Source of the DNA: Clostridium sp. NkU-1
GTDB lineage: Bacteria; Bacillota_A; Clostridia; Lachnospirales; Lachnospiraceae
Direction of reading: 5' to 3'
NCBI GenBank assembly: GCA_001312405.1
Contig: BBDR01000001.1
Coordinates: 310,001-374,000, forward strand
DNA length: 64,000 bases
The position numbers and the translations under genes were made by a program. The notes below the pieces were generated by a model. It did no database searches. It was given only the letters and a program-made list of their open reading frames with translations, and was not told the DNA's origin. Shown here in pieces: positions 58,427-64,000 of this stretch. Position 1 is the first letter of the stretch. Each line of letters begins with the position of its first letter.

Positions 58427-60027
58427 TCAATCACCGATCATATTACGTATCTTTACCGGTGTCCGGTAATTCCATGTAGAAATTTTAATGCCGCTCCGCC
58501 TGCTGGCTGCATGTACGATCTGCCCGTTGCCGATATACATGGCAACATGATTAATGGTTCCTCTGCTGTCTGCATAATAGATCAGATCTCCAGGCTTCAT
58601 CTCCCGGATTTCACTGCCTTGCCCATACCAGCCTGAGAACCGGAATAATGAGGCAGTCCAATGCCAAAATGAGCATAAACAGACATGGTAAATCCGGAAC
58701 AGTCAGCCCCTTTGGTCAGGCTGGTTCCGCCCCAGACATATGGATTTCCCAAAAACTGCAGGGCATAATTGACGATCTGGGTCCTTAATGATGCCTGTGC
58801 ATTGGCTTTTTCCTCCAGAGGAGAGAATTTGATTGCCTCAGGAAGAGCATACCGGACATCAACGAAATCTGTGGATACATAGGCGCTGCTGTTTTCCTCC
58901 AGCTCGATCTGTATCCAGCCGTCAATCTGCTTTAAAACAGGATACCGTTCGTTGTTGGATATCTGGGTCCATATCTTTGAGTCAGTAGAAGGTTCGGACC
59001 TGGCGTTTAGCATATCCGTGTCGACGATGGCCATAAGCTCTGCCACCTGCAGGGCCTCATCCTTTGCCGCCTGTCCTGTCAGGATATAATCGGACTTCAC
59101 ATAACCCGTAATCTTACCGGACTGGATCTTATACCAGCCGTCATCTGTTTTCTCTAAAATATTTCCCGCGGCTTTGCTTGGCATCTTTGCAATGACCTTG
59201 CCTTTTTCATTAGGTTCTTCTCTTACGTTCAAATAATTATCCACGTCGGAAATACCGATATTCTTATAGAGGTTGAATATCATAGCCTTTAAATCCAGTT
59301 TTCTCGCCTCATTCAGTCCATATTCCAGTTCTACATAATCCGCTGATAAATACCCGGAAGGAACCTGTACCCAGCCATCTGTCTGTCCTAATACCTCATA
59401 CCGCTCATTTAAAAGGGCCTGTCCTACCACATCCGAACTGGTGGATGGTTCTTTCCTGATGTTCATGCTGTCGGTCTGAACAACAGCTCTCAGCTTTACC
59501 AGATCCATTGCTTTCTTTTTTGCATCTTCCCCTGTTAAAACAAATTCGGAATTTATATATCCTTCAATTCCGCCGGAAGATATTTTGTACCAGCCGGAAT
59601 CTGTCTTTTCCAGGATATCACAGGCACTGTCTCCCTGGAGCTTTCCGATTACATCCTCCTCAGTACCCGGTGCTTTTCTCACATTTAAATATCCTGATAC
59701 CTGGATGATTCCTAAATTATTGTATGAATTTACTACCTTTTCTTTTTCTTCTTTTTCCTTTGCTGCCTGGGCCTTGGACTCAGCTTCTGCGTTCAAGCCT
59801 GCTGATTCCTCCATTTTTATTGCATAAGCCTCAGATGCGGTAGCAAGCCCTGCCGGTTTTGCAAAGATGTGATTCTTTACCGCGATTCCCAACGCTGAAA
59901 TGGCTGCCACACAAAGAACCGACGCGCCTCCCAGTACCAAAAGTTTCTTATAATCATTCTTACTACGTTTTTTTCTGGCCTTATCCAAACGGATTATATA
60001 ATCTTTTTTCTCGTTGTTGTTTTCCAT
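58427..60027 (-). CDS. SH3-domain NlpC/P60 (C40) cell wall endopeptidase
   Basis: About 533 residues from MENNNEKKDYIIRLDKARKK at 60027, behind GGAGAG. One membrane anchor (VLGGASVLCVAAISALGIAV), an Ala/Glu/Lys-rich coiled stretch, then four bacterial SH3 domains arranged as two pairs (each with NVRKAPGTEEDVIGK-like or NIRKEPSTSSDVVGQ-like starts). The C-terminal NlpC/P60 domain has its catalytic Cys in KGADCSGFTMSVY and His in INHVAMYIGNG. A missing base near 58610 breaks the frame before EIREMKPGDLIYYADSRG, so as read the His is lost. Probably cleaves stem peptides of peptidoglycan. Confidence 0.9.
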
Positions 60028-60096
60028 CCTGTACTTTCTCTCCATCTTTCTGTATTCTATTGGAAAGCCGATTCAGACTATGAGCATATCTGTCTA

Positions 60097-60102
60097 AGTA
60101 TA
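60097..60102 (-). promoter_or_regulatory. Extended -10 promoter of the NlpC/P60 gene
   Basis: Minus strand TGCTATACT forms an extended -10 about 70 bases before the start codon. No good -35. Two direct TGTAAC repeats 18 bases apart lie further upstream (60152-60180); they do not fit WalR spacing. Confidence 0.45.
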
Positions 60103-60237
60103 GCATAAAATGTCATACTTTGCGATATAGGTCCAACAAAAAATTATTAAGATTATGTTACAAATATTAAATAAGTTACATTCAGGTGATGTAAATTTGA
60201 AAAAAATAAGCTTCCTGTCACGAAAGCAAATAGCAAA

Positions 60238-60269
60238 GGACAGGAAACCCTTACAAAGGTTCCCTGTCC
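60238..60269 (-). terminator. Terminator after the TrpZ-like ATPase gene
   Basis: Minus strand GGACAGGGAACC and GGGTTTCCTGTCC form a stem; the T tail is weak. Confidence 0.55.
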
Positions 60270-60283
60270 CATATGTTCAACGG

Positions 60284-61084
60284 TTATTTCGCCAGAATCA
60301 TTCTGTCGTTTGAAAATTCCTCACCGCTTGCCTCTTCGAATTTCTTAAGAAGATCCTCTACTTCCAGTTTCTTTTTTTCTTCCCCTGATACATCATAAAT
60401 GATGCGGCCTTCATGCATCATGACAAGCCGGTTGCCAATCTGGATCGCATCCTTCATGTTATGAGTGATCATAAGCGTAGTGAGATTTTGTTCTCTCACA
60501 ATCTCCTGAGTGATTTCCAGAACCTTTTTGGCAGTTTTGGGGTCAAGTGCAGCGGTATGCTCATCAAGGAGAAGGAGTTTTGGTTTTTTTCAGAGTCGCC
60601 ATCAGCAGGGTAAGTGCCTGTCTCTGACCTCCGGAAAGAAGACCGACCTTATTGGTCATACGGTCCTGAAGTCCAAGTCCCAGTTTTTTTTAAGCGCCTC
60701 ATGATAAAAGGCTTTTTCACTGGTTTTGATTCCCCAGGCAAGGCTTCTTCCCTGGCCCCGCCGATAAGCCAGCGCCATATTTTCCTGTATTTCCATTCCG
60801 GCGGCAGTTCCCAGCATAGGATCCTGGAATACCCTGCCGATATACTTGGCTCTTTTGTACTCCGGATCCCTGGAAATATTGATCCCATCAATCTGGATCT
60901 TTCCGGAATCAATCGGATACACTCCTGCTATCATATTCAACATCGTGGACTTTCCCGCTCCGTTCCCGCCGATCACAGTGACAAAATCACCTTCGCTCAG
61001 ATGGAGGTCAATGCCATTCAATGCCTTTTTTTCATTGATGGTGTTTATATTAAACGTTTTTCTGACATTTTTAATATCCAGCAC
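60284..61084 (-). CDS. ABC transporter ATPase, TrpXYZ/COG1101 type (two frame breaks)
   Basis: About 265 residues from a GTG at 61084 (VLDIKNVRKTFNINTINEKK) behind GGAGAA. Walker A GGNGAGKSTMLNMIAG, Q-loop RVFQDPMLGTAAGM, signature LLSGGQRQALTLLMA, Walker B LLLLDEHTAALDP and switch TLMITHNM. The T8 run at 60684-60691 (two fewer bases give ALKKLGLGLQDRMTNKVG) and the T7 run at 60584-60590 (LKKPKLLLLDEH) break it. The family imports aromatic amino acids or related compounds in some Firmicutes and streptococci. Confidence 0.88.
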
Positions 61085-61086
61085 AG

Positions 61087-61998
61087 TTATTCTCCTCCTT
61101 CTGTATAAGATTTTCTGATGCGCCATTTATTCGCCATAACCGGTACGCAAAGCGCCACTGCAACGATCACAGCCGACAGCAGCTTCATATCGTTGGCATT
61201 CATGCCCATTCTCAAAACCACGGCACGGATCACAAAATATATGACAGAACCAACTACTGCAGAGGTAAGCTTGCTTGCAAAGGAGCGCAGCTTTCCCATC
61301 AGTACATCACCAATGACAATAGCGGCAAGGCCGATGACAATGGCACCGGTCCCCATACCGATATCCGCATATTTCTGGCTTTGACAGACCAACTCCGGAA
61401 AGTCCCACAAGCCCGTTGCTGATGGTAAGTGCCAGAAGCTTTGTCCAGTTCGTATTGACGCCCTGGGCTCGGATCATTGCCTGATTATTGCCCGTAGCGC
61501 GCATGGCGCTGCCGATTTCCGTCCCAAAGAACCAGTAAAGAAGGGAAATCATAAGGATTGCCAGCCCGATTCCGATGATCATGGTGGCAGCCTGCTTGCT
61601 TAATCCGGTTACAGCTATGAATTTAGACATAATCGTATCTGTCTTTAAAAGCGGCACATTACTCTTTCCACCCATAATCCGGAGATTAATGGACCAAAGC
61701 CCGATCTGCGTCAGGATTCCTGCCAGAATTGCCGGTATCTCAAAGATCGTATGCAGCATTCCGGTCACTGCTCCGGCTGCCATCCCGGCCACCACCGCAA
61801 CCCCTAAGGCAACCCAGGGATCTGCATGAAAATTCAGTATCATAACAGCGCATACACAGCCGCCCATGGCAAAGCTGCCATCTACCGTCAAATCGGCAAT
61901 ATCCAACAGTTTGTAGGTAATGTAAACCCCTAAAACCATAATCCCCATAAAACCCCCTGAACAACTGCATCCTGAAGGGATACCAGCAAACCACTCAT
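61087..61998 (-). CDS. ABC transporter permease, TrpXYZ/COG4120 type (two frame breaks)
   Basis: About 304 residues from MSGLLVSLQDAVVQGVLWGI at 61998, AGGAATG upstream. About eight membrane segments with ADLTVDGSFAMGGCVCAVMI and RIMGGKSNVPLL typical of the family, and SAMRATGNNQAMIRAQGVNT as the ATPase contact. Missing bases near 61945 (GVLWGIMVLGVYITYKLLDI restored) and 61410 (SGALVCQSQKYADIGMGTGA) break it. 2 bp before the ATPase gene. Confidence 0.88.
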
Positions 61999-62029
61999 CA
62001 ATCATTCCTCCGCGTATTTTCTCGTTTCA

Positions 62030-62102
62030 TATTTCCTGCCCATGTATTTGGGGCAGAGCCCACCCCGCTTTACCGGGTGTAAAGGTATGCCCAAAGGGCG
62101 TT
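62030..62102 (-). repeat. Family-1 repeat, long variant, upstream of the TrpY-like permease
   Basis: Sense: ACGCCCTTTGGGCATACCTT, TACACCCGGTAAAGCGGGGT, GGGCTCTGCCCCAAATACAT, GGGCAGGAAATATG. The permease has its own GGAGGAATG about 20 bases further on. Confidence 0.75.
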
Positions 62103-62118
62103 CATAGGCATAAATGCC

Positions 62119-62199
62119 TTACATAAAAAATGAAATCCCCATCCTTTATGTAAAGCATCTATGGATGGCAGGCGGCCAGTCAAATGGGCCATGCCTGCC
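62119..62199 (-). promoter_or_regulatory. Two intercistronic hairpins after the binding-protein gene
   Basis: GGCAGGC with GCCTGCC (62167-62199, including inner GGCC pairs) and TTACATAAA with TTTATGTAA (62119-62153). They lie between the substrate-binding and permease genes, in the same place as the livK-livH hairpin, and probably reduce permease expression. Confidence 0.55.
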
Positions 62200-62221
62200 G
62201 TTCATTTCTGTATAATTCTGT

Positions 62222-63242
62222 TTATTTAAGGCCGGAAACATCAATCCCAAGAATCTTTGCTGTCTCTTCGTTGACAGTAAGCTTGCACTTATCTAAAGGA
62301 AGGTATTCAATGGGCATCTTGGAGATATCCGCACCCTCTTTTAAGATCTTCACTGCCTGCTGACCGGTTAAGTAACCCAGTTCATAATAATCAATGCCGT
62401 ATGTAGCAAGACCGCCAGCCTTTACCATGCCTTCTTCCCCGCAAATCACCGGAATACCGTTTTCATTGGCTACCATGCTGACAGTTGCCATACCTGCGGC
62501 AATGGTATTATCGGTGGGAACATAAAGGGCATCGATCTTGCCTACCATGGAGGTAACCACCGTCTGGATCTCGTTGGAGTTGGACACGGTGTACTCCACT
62601 GCTGTCATGCCTTCTGCCTCAATTGCTTCTTTTGCCATCTTGGCCTGGATCTCAGAGTTGGATTCTGCGGAACAGAAAAGGATTCCAACGGTTTTTGCAT
62701 CAGGGAGAATCTTTTTTTAACAGGGATATCTGCTCTTTCACAGGAGTTAAATCAGAGGTTCCGCTTACGTTTCCGCCTGGATTATCGTTGCTTTCAACCA
62801 AATCGGAGGCTGCCGGATCAGTGACCGCTGTCATCAGAATCGGAATATCGCTTGTAGCTCCAGCCACAGCCTGAGCTGCCGGTGTTGCGATGGCAAGGAT
62901 CAAATCATCTTTGTCATTGACCAGCTTACTGGCAATGGTCTGGCACGTAGGCTGATCGCCGGAGGCGTTCTGCTGGTCAACCGTGTAGTTAAGACCTGCT
63001 TCATCAAGTGCCTTTATAAAACCCTTATTGGTCGCATCTAAAGCCGCATGCTGTACAAGCTGGAGAACTCCGATTTTAAACTGCTTTCCATCTGCTGTCT
63101 TTTCTGCCATGGATTCTGCCGCTTCGCCTGTCTTTTCCGCCGCAGAGGCTGCCGTATCCGATGCCTTGCTGCCGCATGCTGATAAGGACATCATCATGAC
63201 ACCGGCAAGAACCAGTGATAAAACTTTTGCTGATTTTTTCAT
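62222..63242 (-). CDS. ABC transporter substrate-binding lipoprotein, TrpX/COG2984 type
   Basis: About 340 residues from MKKSAKVLSLVLAGVMMMSL at 63242. Lipobox LSAC, an Ala/Glu linker, then IGVLQLVQHAALDATNKGFI, ASKLVNDKDDLILAIATPAA, VGILFCSAESNSEIQ and YVPTDNTIAAGMATVS, all typical of the family. An extra base in T7 62712-62718 breaks the frame (LLKKILPDAKTVGILFCSAE restored). First gene of the operon, with its own promoter. Ligand probably an aromatic amino acid or a related small molecule. Confidence 0.9.
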
Positions 63243-63295
63243 AATCTTCTCTCCTCTTCCTTCCAAAATTTCGTCCTTTTTGGAACTTAATTCGT

Positions 63296-63324
63296 ATCAT
63301 ACTACAAAAAAGACAAGCCGTCAA
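63296..63324 (-). promoter_or_regulatory. Sigma-A promoter of the TrpXYZ-type operon
   Basis: Minus strand TTGACG (63319-63324), 17-base spacer, TATGAT (63296-63301). The short leader leaves no room for a T-box. Confidence 0.75.
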
Positions 63325-63422
63325 TTTTATTACTTTAATTTTATGTGTTTTTAAAGCGTTAAAGCGCATTTTTGTAAAAAAATGACGATAACAGAAGCTG
63401 TATTTGCTGCTCTGTTCGCCAA

Positions 63423-63454
63423 AAAGACCGGAGAATTTGTATTCTCCGGTCTTT
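63423..63454. terminator. Terminator downstream of the YitT-family gene
   Basis: Perfect stem AAAGACCGGAGAAT-TTGT-ATTCTCCGGTCTTT with flanking A and T tracts. Confidence 0.85.
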
Positions 63455-63455
63455 A

Positions 63456-64000
63456 TTAATTTGCTAGAAATCCATTTCCTATAATTTCACTGGAATTGGA
63501 TATCAGTATAAATGCTGATGGTTCCACAGTACGTATATATTTTTTAAGCTTAAGTGCCTGGGAACGCTTCATGGTTGTCAGGATAATTGTCTTTTTATGA
63601 TGGCTGAAAGCGCCTGTGCCTCGTAAACCGTGGCGCTCCTGTTAAGTCCGTGTATGATATAATCGCAAATGGGCGCTGGGTCATCGCAGATGATGCTGAA
63701 GCATTTGCATAAGTTGATATTCTCAATGACATCACCGATGATGAGGGATTTAGCCAATAGACCAAGAGAAGAGAACAGCCCGGTCTCCGGTCCGAATACA
63801 AAGTAGGCCAGGATGACTCCCGCCAGATCCACCAGCAAAAGCACGGTACCTATATTAAGACTGGTGTACCGTTTCAGTATCATGGCAATAATGTCCGTTC
63901 CTCCGCTGGAAGCTCCCGTGTTAAAAAGGATGGCAGTGCCTACGCTTGGCAAAAGAATGGCAAAAATCAGTTCCAAAAGCGGTTCATTAGTAAGAGGTTT
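63456..64000 (-). CDS. YitT family membrane protein (5' end outside window)
   Basis: C-terminal part of a DUF161 + DUF2179 protein. Membrane segments (ELIFAILLPSVGTAILFN, GTVLLLVDLAGVILAYFVFG), the family motif GASSGGTDIIAMILKRYTSL, then a soluble DUF2179 domain (CDDPAPICDYIIHGLNRSAT, KKTIILTTMKRSQALKLKKY, TVEPSAFILISNSSEIIGNG). A missing G near 63611 breaks the frame (VYEAQGAFSHHKKTIILTTM restored). Function unknown. The start lies beyond base 64000. Confidence 0.85.

Noticed and set aside
60150..60182. WalR box upstream of the NlpC/P60 gene
   Set aside because: Two TGTAAC motifs exist but are 18 bases apart instead of the 11-base period of WalR sites.
1..64000. Reading the many broken genes as pseudogenes
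   Set aside because: Essential, single-copy genes are affected at the same rate as others, the breaks are of two stereotyped kinds, and each repair restores conserved motifs. Consensus error is the simpler explanation.
1..64000. tRNA or rRNA genes
   Set aside because: I scanned the intergenic gaps for cloverleaf-like GGTTCGAATCC arms and rRNA stretches and saw none; gaps are mostly short.

Overview
The window looks like a chromosomal segment of a spore-forming, anaerobic Firmicute of the Lachnospiraceae (Clostridium cluster XIVa, Lacrimispora/Hungatella-like). This rests on spoIVA, the clostridial housekeeping gene order (ftsK-fhs-murE-murF-priA-def-fmt-rsmB-rlmN-prpC-prkC-rsgA-rpe-thiN and ylxM-ffh-rpsP-khpA-rimM-trmD-rplS-lepB-rbgA-rnhB-yraN), AGGAGG-type ribosome binding sites and TTGACA/TATAAT promoters. 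Species assignment is inference. Nearly all genes are on the minus strand; prs, gltA-acn and an unknown secreted/membrane pair are on plus.

Layout. 1-3.7 kb: truncated MBL-fold gene, spoIVA, and an unknown secreted + membrane protein pair (+). 3.8-8.7 kb: livKHMGF branched-chain amino acid ABC transporter. 8.7-13.3 kb: gpsA, plsY, der and a DUF512 radical-SAM protein. 13.3-14.7 kb: prs (+). 14.7-22.6 kb: ribosome/SRP/secretion operon. 22.7-27 kb: hydrolase, VOC protein, serS, pyridoxal kinase and ECF S-component. 27-47 kb: large conserved cell wall, translation and signalling cluster. 47-47.8 kb: ClpP-like protease. 48.2-51.9 kb: citrate synthase and aconitase (+). 52-58.3 kb: an eight-gene operon (MobA/ModE fusion, XdhC, NTPase, type II metal ABC importer, DUF364) preceded by a ModE-box-like palindrome, which I read as a molybdenum/tungsten uptake and enzyme-maturation regulon. 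58.4-60 kb: SH3/NlpC-P60 wall hydrolase. 60.3-63.2 kb: TrpXYZ-type ABC transporter. The end holds a partial YitT-family gene.

Two things run through the whole window. First, most long genes are broken by single-base indels, about one per kb: one extra base in A/T runs of 6-8, or one base missing from short G, C or A runs. Removing them restores full-length conserved proteins every time, so sequencing or consensus error is far more likely than pseudogenes. I annotate reconstructed genes as single CDSs and give each break. Second, there are two dispersed repeat families. One is a double-hairpin repeat that sits in front of start codons and ends in the Shine-Dalgarno sequence of the next gene. 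The other is a palindromic GCGGATT...AATATCCGC element.
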